Made by a program: the position numbers and the translations under genes. The notes under the pieces were generated by a model, which was not told the DNA's origin, did not search any database, and saw only the letters and a program-made list of their open reading frames with translations. This document shows, piece by piece, positions 37,933 through 47,126 of a DNA stretch of 52,942 nt (position 1 is its first letter; each line of letters begins with the position of its first letter). Source of the DNA: Longimicrobiaceae bacterium (lineage in GTDB: Bacteria > Gemmatimonadota > Gemmatimonadetes > Longimicrobiales > Longimicrobiaceae); contig JASLAX010000102.1 of assembly GCA_030146875.1 (NCBI GenBank), forward strand, positions 1 to 52,942, given 5' to 3'.

Positions 37933-39774
37933 TCAGCCGAGCGTTTCCAGCAGCCGCTTCGCCTCGGCGGACAGGTCCGCGTCCTTGCCGCCGGCCACCG
38001 AGTGAAGCGCCTCGCGCGCGCCGGGCGTGGGGATGCGGGCGATGGCGGAGAGGGCGGCCGACTTCACCCGCGCCAGCTTCTTCCCCCCCAGGAGCTGGCG
38101 GCGGGAGACGACGGAGAGCAGCGCCGGCAGCGCCTCGGGCGAGGCGATGCGGCCCAGCGCGAGGAGCACGGCGATCTGCACGTCCTCGTCCGCGGAGGAG
38201 TCGGCCAGCAGGCGGGAGAGGAACGCCACGCCGGCCGGGTCTCCCAGCGTGCCCAGGTGCTGGATGGCGGCGCGCTTCACGTTGCGGTCGGCGTCGCCCA
38301 GCAGGTCCACCAGCAGGCGAAGCCCGCGCCCGCCCAGGCCGGCGGCGTGGCGCGCCGCCTCCGCCCGGATCCCGGCGTCGGGGTGCAGCGCCGCCTCGCC
38401 GATCCAGCGCATCGCCACGTCGGCGTCGCTCCCGCTCCCCACCGCCAGCTCCAGCATGGTCCGCGTGCGCACCGGCGAGGCGTCGGCCATGGCGCGGGAC
38501 ATCAGCTTCTGCGTCATCCCCTCGATGGAGCTCAGCCCGCGGAACACCGCCGCGCGCAGCTCCGCGTCGCCCGCGCGGAAGAGCATCGCCTCCAGCATGG
38601 GGAGCGCGTCGCCGCCCACGAACAGGAAGAAGCGCAGGATGCGCTCGCGCTCGCGGCCGCCGAACGAGAGCAGCTCCGCCAGGCGCTGCAGCGTGTCGGC
38701 GGTGCCGATGCGGCCGAGCGCCTGCGCGGCGGCGTCGCGGAACATGCGGGAGCGGTCCGGGCGCTCCGCCTCGGTGACCAGCGCGTCGATCACGTCCACC
38801 GCCCGGGCGTGGTCGTCGGACCGGACCAGGCGGCCCACGGAGCGCGCCGCCGACTGCGCCAGCTCGTCGAAGCGGGTCAGGTCGCCGGCCTCGCGCAGGC
38901 GCTGGGGAAGCTCCTCGGGGGGGATCTCCCCCGCCCCGCCGGCGCTGGCGCGGAAGAAGTGGTACAGGTCGTCGCTCGACGGCTCCTCGCGCCCGTCGCT
39001 CTCGGCCGGCGCCTCGCGCGCCTGGTCGGGCCCCGCCACGTCCGGGAAGTCGTCCAGGATCTCGAACTCGGAGAACGCCACCGCGTCCTCGTCCTCCACC
39101 CCGGCGGGCTCGGCGACGTCCTCCGCCGGCTGCGCCGTCTCGACGGCGGGCGGAGGCGGAGCGGAGGGAGGCGAGACGTCGGGCGGCGTCTGGACGTCGG
39201 GGGGAGGCGGGGAGGCGGGCGCCGTCTCGACGGGAGGGACGGCGGGAGCCTCGGCAGCGGGGGCGGCTGTGGGAGCCTCGGCCGCGGGAGCGACGGCGGG
39301 CACCTCGACCTCGGCCACGGGAGAGGGCGCAGGCGCGGCCGGAGCGGCGCGGGGCGCGGGCTCCGGGCGGTAGGTCTCGCCGGTGGAGGTGCTGAGGTAG
39401 ATGCCGCGCGGGGCCAGGCGCTTCATGGCGTCGGCGATCCCCTCTCCCCCGCTCTCCGCCGGCGTGCGCGCGGCGACGGTGAAGAGCGCGGCCAGGTCCT
39501 CCGGGCGCGCCTCGGGGGTGAAGCCCACGCGCGAGACGCGCTGCATGATGAGCTGGCCGGCGGCGCGCAGCAGCTTCGGCTCCACGCCCACCAGGGGCTG
39601 CCCCTTGGAGGTGAAGCCGGTGAACTGCACGTCCATCACCAGCGACTTCTGCCCCTTCAGCACGCCGGCGAGGGCGTGTGACGCGGCGCGGGCGCCCTGC
39701 TCCGCGTCCACCTCGCGGAGGACGGCGGCGGCGAGCGCCCGTACGAAGTCTGCGGCGGGTGTTGGATCGGCCAT
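37933..39774 (-). CDS. HEAT-repeat protein with Pro/Ala-rich linker
   Basis: 613 aa, no signal peptide. An N-terminal globular domain (~1-130, with SLVMDVQFTGFTSKGQPLVGV) is followed by a ~115-residue Pro/Ala/Val/Glu linker (~135-250) and an alpha-solenoid of HEAT-like repeats (~330-613; AAAQALGRIGTADTLQRLAEL, AAIQHLGTLGDPAGVAFLSR, AVLLALGRIASPEALPALL). Probably a cytosolic scaffold; partner unknown. The ATG lies 22 nt downstream of the DPM1-like gene stop, so the two are likely co-transcribed. Confidence 0.85.
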   Translation of the reverse strand: MADPTPAADFVRALAAAVLREVDAEQGARAASHALAGVLKGQKSLVMDVQFTGFTSKGQPLVGVEPKLLRAAGQLIMQRVSRVGFTPEARPEDLAALFTVAARTPAESGGEGIADAMKRLAPRGIYLSTSTGETYRPEPAPRAAPAAPAPSPVAEVEVPAVAPAAEAPTAAPAAEAPAVPPVETAPASPPPPDVQTPPDVSPPSAPPPPAVETAQPAEDVAEPAGVEDEDAVAFSEFEILDDFPDVAGPDQAREAPAESDGREEPSSDDLYHFFRASAGGAGEIPPEELPQRLREAGDLTRFDELAQSAARSVGRLVRSDDHARAVDVIDALVTEAERPDRSRMFRDAAAQALGRIGTADTLQRLAELLSFGGRERERILRFFLFVGGDALPMLEAMLFRAGDAELRAAVFRGLSSIEGMTQKLMSRAMADASPVRTRTMLELAVGSGSDADVAMRWIGEAALHPDAGIRAEAARHAAGLGGRGLRLLVDLLGDADRNVKRAAIQHLGTLGDPAGVAFLSRLLADSSADEDVQIAVLLALGRIASPEALPALLSVVSRRQLLGGKKLARVKSAALSAIARIPTPGAREALHSVAGGKDADLSAEAKRLLETLG

Positions 39775-39796
39775 GGCGTGCGGGTTCGCTTCGCGG

Positions 39797-40585
39797 CTAG
39801 AGACGGCCGAAGAGGGCCAGGGCGCGAAGGCGCCAGACCCGCCACACGGCCTCGCGGACGATGCGCCCCGACATCTTGCTCTCCCCCGCGTCGCGGTCCA
39901 CGAACATGATGGGGATCTCGCCCAGGCGGAAGCCCTTCTTCCACGCGCGGAACGACATCTCGATCTGGAACGCGTAGCCGTTGGACTCCACGCGGTCCAG
40001 CGGGATGGCCGCCAGCACCTCCCGCCGGAAGCATTTGAAGCCGCCGGTGGCGTCGGCGATGGGCAGGCCCGTCACCCAGCGCGCGTACACGTTGGCGAAG
40101 TACGAGAGGAGGAGCCGCGCGATGGGCCAGTTCACCACGGTGACCCGGCCGTGCAGGTAGCGCGAGCCCAGCACCACGTCGTACTCGTCGATCGCGGCCA
40201 GGAACTGCGGCAGGTGCCCCGGATCGTGCGAGAAGTCGGCATCCATCTCGAACAGGATGTCGTAGCCGCGCTCGATCCCCCAGGCGAAGCCGTTCAGGTA
40301 CGCGGTCCCCAGCCCCAGCTTGCCGGCGCGGTGGAGCACGTGAACGCGCGGCTCGGACGCGGCGATCTCGTCCGCGAGCGTTCCCGTTCCGTCGGGCGAG
40401 CCGTCGTCCACCACCAGGATCTCGATCCGGGGGTCCTTCGAGAGGATGGACGGGACGAGCCGGGGAAGGTTCTCACGCTCGTTGTAGGTCGGGACGATGA
40501 CGAGGGCGCGCTCCAAGGATCCGCGTGCGGTCGTGGCTTGTACGGAGGGGGCGGGACTGGTATTTTGGGCCAGACGGAATAACAT
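39797..40585 (-). CDS. polyprenol/dolichol-phosphate mannosyltransferase-like GT2
   Basis: 262 aa. GT2 core VIVPTYNERENLPRLV, LVVDDGSPDGTG, the DXD-containing FEMDADFSHDP, GSRYLHGR and ATGGFKCFRREVL, i.e. the DPM1 subgroup without the C-terminal TM pair. It transfers a sugar (mannose in the named family) from a nucleotide to a polyprenyl phosphate at the cytosolic face. The ATG at 40585 is divergent from the glycan module at 40610 (24-nt gap), so both probably share a promoter region and pathway. Confidence 0.9.
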   Translation of the reverse strand: MLFRLAQNTSPAPSVQATTARGSLERALVIVPTYNERENLPRLVPSILSKDPRIEILVVDDGSPDGTGTLADEIAASEPRVHVLHRAGKLGLGTAYLNGFAWGIERGYDILFEMDADFSHDPGHLPQFLAAIDEYDVVLGSRYLHGRVTVVNWPIARLLLSYFANVYARWVTGLPIADATGGFKCFRREVLAAIPLDRVESNGYAFQIEMSFRAWKKGFRLGEIPIMFVDRDAGESKMSGRIVREAVWRVWRLRALALFGRL

Positions 40586-40609
40586 ACCCTCGCCCTTCCC
40601 GGCCGACAA

Positions 40610-41836
40610 GTGAAGGTCCTCTACCTGGCGACCGCGTACGCGCGGGACGCGTCGGACGTGATCACCCCCTGGCTGGTGCAGACGATCGCGCGGCTGGGCG
40701 AGCGGGGGGTGCGGGTGGAGGTGCTGGCGCCGTCGTACCGGGGGCTGGGGTCGCAGACCGTGGAGGGCGTGCGGGTGCACCGCTTCCGCTACGCGCCTCG
40801 CGCGTGGGAGACGCTGACGCACGACCAGACGGCGCCCGACCGCATCCGCGAGCGGCCGCTCTTCCTGGGGCTGGTCCCGGGCTACGTCGCCGCCGGCTCC
40901 GTGGCCGCGAGCCGACTGGCCAGGTCGGGCGGCTTCGACGTGCTGCACGCCTTCTGGCCGCTGCCGCAGGGCGTCCTGGGCCTGGCGGCGAAGCGCGCCT
41001 CCGGCCTGCCCCTGGTCTCCACCTTCTTCGGGGTGGAGCTGACCTGGATGGAGCGCCAGCTCCCGTTCCTGTCGCCGGTGCTGCGCCGCATCGTGCGCGG
41101 CTCCGACGCGGTGACGGCGATCTCGACGTACACCGCGGACCGGCTGCGGGCCGCCGTCCCGGGAGCGGACCCCGTCGTGGTCCCCTTCGGCGCCGCGTTG
41201 GACCCGCCCTCCGTGCCTCCCCCGCCGCGCACGGACGGCGGGAGGTTCGAGCTCCTCTTCGTGGGCCGGCTGGTGGAGCGGAAGGGCGTACACCTGCTGA
41301 TCGACGCCCTGGCCCTGCTCCCCTCCGGCCGCCGCCCCCGGCTGCGCGTGGTGGGCGACGGGCCGGAGCGCGCCGCCCTCCAGGCCCGCGCGGCGTCCCG
41401 GGGCGTGGCGGAGGACGTGGCGTTCGACGGCTTCGTCTCCGCCCACGAGCTGAAGGCGCGCCTGGCCGCCTGCGACGCCTTCGTCCTTCCCGCCGTGGTG
41501 GACGCGAAGGGCGACGTGGAGGGGCTGGGCGTGGTGCTGATCGAGGCGCAGGGATACGCGAAGCCGGCCATCGCCAGCGCGGCGGGGGGGATCGTGGACA
41601 TCGTGCGCGACGGGGAGAACGGCTGGCTGGTGCCGCCGGGCGACCCCGCCGCGCTGGCCGCGGCGATCGCGGCGTGCATGGCCGATCCCGCGGAGGCGCG
41701 CAGGCGCGGGGAACAGGGGCGGCGGGACGCCGCCGGGCGCTTCTCGTGGCCCGCCATCGTGGGCCGGCTGGAGGGGATCTACCGCGACGTCGCCGCGCGC
41801 GCCGCCGCCCACGCACCGGAGGGCCGACGGCCGTGA
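40610..41836 (+). CDS. GT4-family glycosyltransferase
   Basis: 408 aa, GT-B fold. VKVLYLATAYARDASD at the N-terminus, the UDP/GDP-sugar half with FVGRLVERKGVHLLIDALALL, RVVGDGPERAALQARA and the EX7E region EGLGVVLIEAQGYAKPAIAS. The GTG at 40610 has no clear SD. Acceptor and donor unknown. It heads the glycan module and overlaps the methyltransferase gene by 4 nt. TATTTTGG at 40561-40568, one base off the TAnnTTTG box, may be its promoter. Confidence 0.88.
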   Translation: MKVLYLATAYARDASDVITPWLVQTIARLGERGVRVEVLAPSYRGLGSQTVEGVRVHRFRYAPRAWETLTHDQTAPDRIRERPLFLGLVPGYVAAGSVAASRLARSGGFDVLHAFWPLPQGVLGLAAKRASGLPLVSTFFGVELTWMERQLPFLSPVLRRIVRGSDAVTAISTYTADRLRAAVPGADPVVVPFGAALDPPSVPPPPRTDGGRFELLFVGRLVERKGVHLLIDALALLPSGRRPRLRVVGDGPERAALQARAASRGVAEDVAFDGFVSAHELKARLAACDAFVLPAVVDAKGDVEGLGVVLIEAQGYAKPAIASAAGGIVDIVRDGENGWLVPPGDPAALAAAIAACMADPAEARRRGEQGRRDAAGRFSWPAIVGRLEGIYRDVAARAAAHAPEGRRP

Positions 41837-42471
41837 CGGACGCCACGAACTGGGACAACTTCCGGGTGGAGACCATCTCCACCCCGACCTTCCTGAAGCG
41901 CAACCTGATCCACTGGGACCTGCTGCGCGAGTCCCTGCGCCGCGCAGACGGGCGCCTGCTGGAGGTCGGCGTCGGCAGCGGCGCACAGTCCGCCCTCGCC
42001 AGCCGCTGGGTGGCGAAGACGGTCACGGTGGACAACGACCGGCGCATCCTGCAGGCGGCGCTGACCAACCTGCGCCGCTTCGGCCCGGGCGTGCGCGCGG
42101 TGGAGGCCGACGCCTTCCGCCTCCCGTTCCCCGACGGTGCGTTCGGCGTCGCCATCTCGCAGGGGCTCATGGAGCACTTCGACGACGCGGGCATCCACGG
42201 CCTGATCGGCGAGCAGCTCCGCGTCTCCCGCTCCGTCGTCTTCTCCGTCCCCAGCGACCGCTACCCGCGGCAGGACGTGGGGAACGAGCGGCTGATGCCG
42301 CCGGAGGAGTGGAGGCGTATCGTCTCCGCCGGGGTGGACGCGGCCAGGCACCGGGTGACGGCGCGCTACTACCGCATGGACCTGGAGTCGCTGAAGTACT
42401 CCGTGCTCGCGCGGAAGGCGCTGGGGTCGTTCAGCGTGATGGTGATGGTCGACCCCGTCGGAGCGCGGTGA
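41833..42471 (+). CDS. class I SAM-dependent methyltransferase of the glycan module
   Basis: 212 aa. Motif I RLLEVGVGSGAQSALASRW, VTVDNDRRILQAA, VEADAFRLPFPDGAFGVAISQG and MEHFDDAGIHGLI. The position between two glycosyltransferases suggests a sugar or lipid-linked substrate, which is inference only. The GTG overlaps the GT4 stop (GTGA). Confidence 0.85.
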   Translation: MTDATNWDNFRVETISTPTFLKRNLIHWDLLRESLRRADGRLLEVGVGSGAQSALASRWVAKTVTVDNDRRILQAALTNLRRFGPGVRAVEADAFRLPFPDGAFGVAISQGLMEHFDDAGIHGLIGEQLRVSRSVVFSVPSDRYPRQDVGNERLMPPEEWRRIVSAGVDAARHRVTARYYRMDLESLKYSVLARKALGSFSVMVMVDPVGAR

Positions 42472-42496
42472 TCTCCGTGGGACCCGGGCGGACGGC

Positions 42497-43630
42497 GTGA
42501 CGCTGCGCGTCCTGCACTGCATCTACGACGACCCCGCTAACCCCTGGGTGGCCGGGGGAGGCGCGGTCCGCGTGCTGGAGCTGTACCGCGCCCTGGGGGA
42601 CCGGGTGGAGGCCACCGTGGCGACGGGGAGCTACCCCGGGGCGCGGGACGGTCTGGTGGACGGGGTGCGCTACCTCCGCCTGGGCGCGGAGACGCCGTAC
42701 GCCTGGAGCCGCGCGACGTACGCCGCGGCCGCCAACCGGCTGCTGCGGACGGCGCGGTACGACGCGGCGGTGTTCGACTTCTCGACCTACACGCCGATCT
42801 TCGTCCCCACCGACCGCCCGGCCGGCATCACCGTGCACCACGTGAGCGGCCCCACGGCGCGCGAGCGCTGGGGACCGGTCCTGGCTCCCGGGATCGCGGG
42901 GGTGGAGCGGGCGATGATCCGCCGGGCGCGGGTGCTGAGCGCGACGTCGACGGCGACGCTGGAGCTCCTCCGCGACCTCGCCGCGCCGGGGGCGGAGATC
43001 GAGCTGGTGTACGCGGGCGTTCCCGACGAGCTGTTCGCCCTGCCGCGGCGGGAGGAGGACTTCCTGCTCTACTTCGGGCGGCTGGACGTCTTCCAGAAGG
43101 GGCTGGACGTGCTGATGGACGCCTTCGCGCTGCTGGCGGGCGAGCGGCCGGGGCTGGAGCTGCGGATGGCGGGCCGCGGCAAGGACGCCGACCGCGTGTG
43201 GGAGATGGCGCGCGGCCTGGGCGTCGCCGACCGCGTGCGGATGCTGGGCGCCGTGAGCGAGGCGGAGCGGCAGGCGCTCTTCGCCGCCGCCAGGGTGCAG
43301 CTCATGCCCAGCCGCTTCGAGGGCTTCGGGATGGTGGCCGCCGAGGCGATGGCGGCCGGCGTCCCGCTGGTGGCCGCCGCCGCGGGGTCGCTGCCGGAGG
43401 TGGTGGCCGCGCCCGACGGCGGAGTCCTGGTCCCGCCGGGGGACGCCGCCGCGCTGGCCGCCGCCGTGGGACGCCTGCTGGACCGGCCGGACGAGCGCGC
43501 CGCCCTCTCCGCCTCCGCGCGGGTCTCCGCGGGGCGCTTCCGCTGGGAGACGGTCGCCGCCCGGCACTTGGAATTCCTCCACCGCATCGCCGGGGCGCGG
43601 GGCGCCCGCGGCCCTACCACGGAACGATGA
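42497..43630 (+). CDS. GT4-family glycosyltransferase
   Basis: 377 aa, GT-B. LHCIYDDPANPWVAGGGAVR is the acceptor-side loop, LLYFGRLDVFQKGLDVLMDA the donor-domain start, and SRFEGFGMVAAEAMAAGVPLV the EX7E motif. It is similar in class to the GT4 at 40610 but clearly divergent, so not a recent duplicate. It overlaps the YfhO-like gene (ATGA). Donor unknown. Confidence 0.88.
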   Translation: MTLRVLHCIYDDPANPWVAGGGAVRVLELYRALGDRVEATVATGSYPGARDGLVDGVRYLRLGAETPYAWSRATYAAAANRLLRTARYDAAVFDFSTYTPIFVPTDRPAGITVHHVSGPTARERWGPVLAPGIAGVERAMIRRARVLSATSTATLELLRDLAAPGAEIELVYAGVPDELFALPRREEDFLLYFGRLDVFQKGLDVLMDAFALLAGERPGLELRMAGRGKDADRVWEMARGLGVADRVRMLGAVSEAERQALFAAARVQLMPSRFEGFGMVAAEAMAAGVPLVAAAAGSLPEVVAAPDGGVLVPPGDAAALAAAVGRLLDRPDERAALSASARVSAGRFRWETVAARHLEFLHRIAGARGARGPTTER

Positions 43631-46098
43631 CGAACATCCAGCACGCGCAGCCCCGCAGGGGAATGGCCGCCGCGGCCGCCGAGCCCGAGCCGACCGTCGG
43701 CCTGGGGCTGGCGGCCGCCGTCTGCTTCGGCCTCTCGCTGCTGTACTTCCTGCCGGCCCTGCTCCCCGGGCGCCACATCTTCGGGACGGACTACCTGGCC
43801 GGCGGGTACTTCTCGTACTCGTTCAACTCGGCGCGCTTCGCGGCGGGCGAGCTCCCCAAGTGGCTCCCCCACCTCTTCGGCGGCTACCCCGTCTTCGCCA
43901 ACCCGGGGAGCACGTACTACCCGGTGTGGGTGCTGCTGGACACCCTCCTCCCCGTCTCGCGCCTCCTCCCCGCCCTCTTCGTGGTGCAGTTCGGGGTGGC
44001 GGGCGTGGGGATGTACCTGCTCGCGCGCGAGCTGGGGTGCCGGACGTGGGTGGCGATGGTGGCGGGGCTGGCGTGGCAGTTCACGGGGATCACCAACTCC
44101 TGGGTCTACGCCGGCCACGACGGGCGCATCATCGTGGCGACCATGGCGCCGCTCCTCTTCTTCTTCCTGCACCGGGGCGTGCGCACCGGCCGCGTCGCCC
44201 CGTTCGCGGGCGCCGCGGCCACGGTGGGCTTCGCCCTGCTCTCGTTCCAGATCCAGAACGCGTACTACCTGCTGCTGGCGGCCGGCATCTGGACGGTCTT
44301 CCTGCTGGTGCACCACGGCTTCGCGCGCCGGCCCGGCGGGCTGGGGAAGCGCGCCGGACTGGCCCTGGCCGCGGTGGCGTTCGGCTTCGTGATGGCCGCC
44401 GTGAACTTCCTCCCCTTCCGCGACTACGTGGCCTCCTCGCCGCGCGGAGAGGGCGAGGGCCGCGGATACGAGTACGCGACGTCGTACTCCATGGCGCCGG
44501 GCGACCTGCGGGGCCTCGCCGTCCCGGAGCAGGTCGGCGCCTCGGTGACGGCCGACGACGGCGCGCCGCTCCTGCCGCCCTACACGGGCCCCAACGGCTT
44601 CAAGCTGCACACGGAGTACGTCGGCGGCACGGTGATGGTGCTGCTCGCCATCGGCCTGCTGGTGGCTCGCCGCGACCGGAGGTGGTGGTTCTTCGCGGGC
44701 CTGGGTCTCTTCGCGACCACGATGGCGCTGGGCGGCAACACGCCGCTCTACCTGCTCTACTACAACCTGCTCCCCGGCCTGAGCCGCTTCCGGGCCCCCG
44801 ACCTGGCGTTCTACGTCCTGGCCTTCTCGCTGGTGGCGATGGCGGCGATCGCGCTGGAGCGGATCGCCCAGGCGCGCGCCGCGGCGGCGCCGTCGTCGCT
44901 GCGGAAGGACGCGGACCCGTCGCCGGCCCGCGACGTCCTGTGGGCGGTCGCCGCGGTGGTCGTGGTCGGCGTCCTGGGCGCGGCCGCGGCGGGCGCGGGC
45001 GCGGGAGACGTGGGGCCGAGGGCGCTGACGGCGGGCCAGGGGTGGATGCGCTTCACGCTCTTCGCGGCCGCGGCCGGGGGGGCGATCTGGCTCTGGACGA
45101 CGCGGCGGATGGGCGCGACGGCGGCGCTCGCGGCGCTGTCGCTGGTGACGGTGCTGGACCTTTGGATCATCGACCGCAAGTTCTTCCAGACGGTGGAGCC
45201 GCCCGAGGCGATGTTCGCGGGGGACGACGTGGTCGACTTCCTCCGCTCGCGTCCCGGGCCGGCGCGCGTCTGGGTGCCGCCGCTGCCGTTCGACGTGCCG
45301 CGCTACCGCCAGCCCAACTACCTGATGCACCACGGGTTCGACCAGCTCGGCGGCGAGGCGGGCAACCAGCTCCAGCGCTTCAACGAGGTGCTGGGCGCCG
45401 GGAAGGAGGTCTACGTCGACTGGCACAACCTGATGCGCGACTTCCGCGTGGTGGAGGGGCCGGAGGGACAGGCCGTGAGCTTCACGGGGAACCCGCGCTT
45501 CCTGGACCTGCTGAACGTGCGCTACGTGGTCACCACGGCCCCGCTCGCCGTGCAGGGCCTGCGCGAGGTGCACCGCGGCAGCGCGCTCGTCTACGAGAAC
45601 GCCACCGCGCTGCCCCGCGCCTTCCTGGTGCCCCAGGCGGTGCGCGTCCCCGCCGACCGCACGCTCTCCTTCATCACCACGCCGGGGTGGGACCCGCAGC
45701 GCGTCGCGGCGGTGGAGGCCGAGCGCGACCTGGGGCTCCCCGCCACGCCGCTGCAGGGGAACGCCACCGTGACGGAGCACGGGCCCGACCGCGTGGTGAT
45801 CCAGACCACGGCGAACCGCCCCGCCCTGCTGGTGGTGACCGACAACATATACGAGGGGTGGCGCGCCACGGTGGACGGACAGGAGACGGACGTCTACCGC
45901 ACCGACCACACGTTCCGCGGCGTGGTGGTCCCCGCCGGGTCGCACCGGGTGGTGATGACCTTCCGGCCGGGGGACCTCTACACCGGGCTCTACGTCAGCC
46001 TGGCGGCGTTCGCGCTGCTGGCCGGCTACGGCATCTTCCTGCTGGTCCGCCGCCGCCGGCGGATGGCCGAGACGCCGGCCGAGCCCGCCGCGGGATGA
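43627..46098 (+). CDS. YfhO-family multi-pass membrane protein (GT-C glycosyltransferase type)
   Basis: 823 aa with ~12-14 TMs. Early block LPALLPGRHIFGTDYLAGGYF carries the acidic residue expected of GT-C enzymes. A large extracytoplasmic segment (~520-780; PRFLDLLNVRYVVTT, TDNIYEGWRATVDG, VVPAGSHRVVMTF) precedes a final TM and an Arg-rich tail (RRRRRMA). In Firmicutes, YfhO transfers sugars from undecaprenyl phosphate to cell-surface polymers. It is overlapped by genes on both sides. Confidence 0.85.
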   Translation: MTNIQHAQPRRGMAAAAAEPEPTVGLGLAAAVCFGLSLLYFLPALLPGRHIFGTDYLAGGYFSYSFNSARFAAGELPKWLPHLFGGYPVFANPGSTYYPVWVLLDTLLPVSRLLPALFVVQFGVAGVGMYLLARELGCRTWVAMVAGLAWQFTGITNSWVYAGHDGRIIVATMAPLLFFFLHRGVRTGRVAPFAGAAATVGFALLSFQIQNAYYLLLAAGIWTVFLLVHHGFARRPGGLGKRAGLALAAVAFGFVMAAVNFLPFRDYVASSPRGEGEGRGYEYATSYSMAPGDLRGLAVPEQVGASVTADDGAPLLPPYTGPNGFKLHTEYVGGTVMVLLAIGLLVARRDRRWWFFAGLGLFATTMALGGNTPLYLLYYNLLPGLSRFRAPDLAFYVLAFSLVAMAAIALERIAQARAAAAPSSLRKDADPSPARDVLWAVAAVVVVGVLGAAAAGAGAGDVGPRALTAGQGWMRFTLFAAAAGGAIWLWTTRRMGATAALAALSLVTVLDLWIIDRKFFQTVEPPEAMFAGDDVVDFLRSRPGPARVWVPPLPFDVPRYRQPNYLMHHGFDQLGGEAGNQLQRFNEVLGAGKEVYVDWHNLMRDFRVVEGPEGQAVSFTGNPRFLDLLNVRYVVTTAPLAVQGLREVHRGSALVYENATALPRAFLVPQAVRVPADRTLSFITTPGWDPQRVAAVEAERDLGLPATPLQGNATVTEHGPDRVVIQTTANRPALLVVTDNIYEGWRATVDGQETDVYRTDHTFRGVVVPAGSHRVVMTFRPGDLYTGLYVSLAAFALLAGYGIFLLVRRRRRMAETPAEPAAG

Positions 46099-47024
46099 AG
46101 CCGCGTCCGTGGGCGCGGCGGCTGCTGGGCCTGGGGCTGGTGGCCGCCGCGCTCTACTTCCTGGGCAGGACGGTCGCGAGCAACGCGGCCGACCTCCGGG
46201 GATTCGACTGGCGGCTGGACCCGCTGCTCCTGGCGGCGAGCCTGGTCGTCCACGTGGCCGTGCTGGTCTGGGGCGTGTGGGTGTGGTCGCTGATCACGCG
46301 CCGCTTCGCGGGCGAGGCGATGCCCTTCCCCGCCCTGCTGCGCGTGTGGTCGTTCTCCAACGCCGCGCGCTACATCCCCGGCACCGTCTGGCAGTTCGTG
46401 GCTGCCGCGGAGCTCGCCAGGGGCGAGGGGCTGGGGAGAGGACGCCTCCTGCTGTCGATGGCCGTCCACGTGGGGATGGTGCTGGTCGCCGCCGTGGGGC
46501 TCGCCGTCGCCACGCTGCCGTGGGACGCGCTCGGCGCCGGGTGGATCGGGACGTGGGGCCTGGCCGCCCTTCCGCTCCTGCTGGTGGCGGTGCACCCGGC
46601 GGTGCTGAACCTGGCGCTGCGGACGCTGGCGCGCGTGACGCGGCGCGAGGCGGCGCGGTGGACGGGGAGCTGGCTGGACGGCGTGCTCCTCCTGGCGCTG
46701 GAGACGGCGAGCTGGGTGCTGTACGGCGTGGCCTTCTGGCTCTTCCTCCGCTCCGTCGCCCCCATCCCCGCCGGGGCGCTGCTCCCGCTGGCGGGCGTGA
46801 ACTCGCTCTCGTTCGCCGCGGGGTGGGTCGTCTTCTTCGCGCCCGGCGGCATCGGGGTGCGGGAGACGGCGATGACGCTGCTGCTGGGGCCGTTCGTTCC
46901 GGCCGCCGTGGCCGCGGTGCTCTCGGTCCTCTCCCGCCTGTGGACGGTCGCGGCGGAGGTGCTGCTGGCGGGCGTGGCGCTGCTGGTGGCGGCGCGCGGA
47001 CGCCGTGGCGCGGAGCGCGGCTAG
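46095..47024 (+). CDS. UPF0104 / lysylphosphatidylglycerol synthase TM-domain protein
   Basis: 309 aa, ~8 TMs. WSFSNAARYIPGTVWQFVAAAE and SLSFAAGWVVFFAPGGIGVRE are hallmark loops of the LPG-synthase TM (AglD/MprF flippase-like) family. It has no soluble synthase domain, so it is more likely a flippase for a lipid-linked intermediate than an aminoacylating enzyme. The ATG overlaps the YfhO-like stop; it is the last gene of the module. Confidence 0.87.
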   Translation: MKPRPWARRLLGLGLVAAALYFLGRTVASNAADLRGFDWRLDPLLLAASLVVHVAVLVWGVWVWSLITRRFAGEAMPFPALLRVWSFSNAARYIPGTVWQFVAAAELARGEGLGRGRLLLSMAVHVGMVLVAAVGLAVATLPWDALGAGWIGTWGLAALPLLLVAVHPAVLNLALRTLARVTRREAARWTGSWLDGVLLLALETASWVLYGVAFWLFLRSVAPIPAGALLPLAGVNSLSFAAGWVVFFAPGGIGVRETAMTLLLGPFVPAAVAAVLSVLSRLWTVAAEVLLAGVALLVAARGRRGAERG

Positions 47025-47057
47025 CCGAGAGCGTGGCGCCCGCGGAGCACCCGGCGT

Positions 47058-47065
47058 TACATTTG
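47058..47065 (+). promoter_or_regulatory. putative promoter box (TACATTTG) of greA
   Basis: Exact TAnnTTTG match, 61 nt before the greA ATG, followed by a small 5-bp hairpin (47086-47100). No clear -33 TTG is visible. Confidence 0.45.
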
Positions 47066-47126
47066 CGCAGAGAGATCGACGGCACGACCCGCGACGGGTC
47101 CGCACCTCCCTTCCCATCCACTCGCA

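Noticed and set aside
43069..45945. 958-codon minus-strand frame opposite the YfhO-like gene
   Set aside because: Arg/His/Gln-rich shadow; the plus-strand product has coherent TM segments and family motifs.
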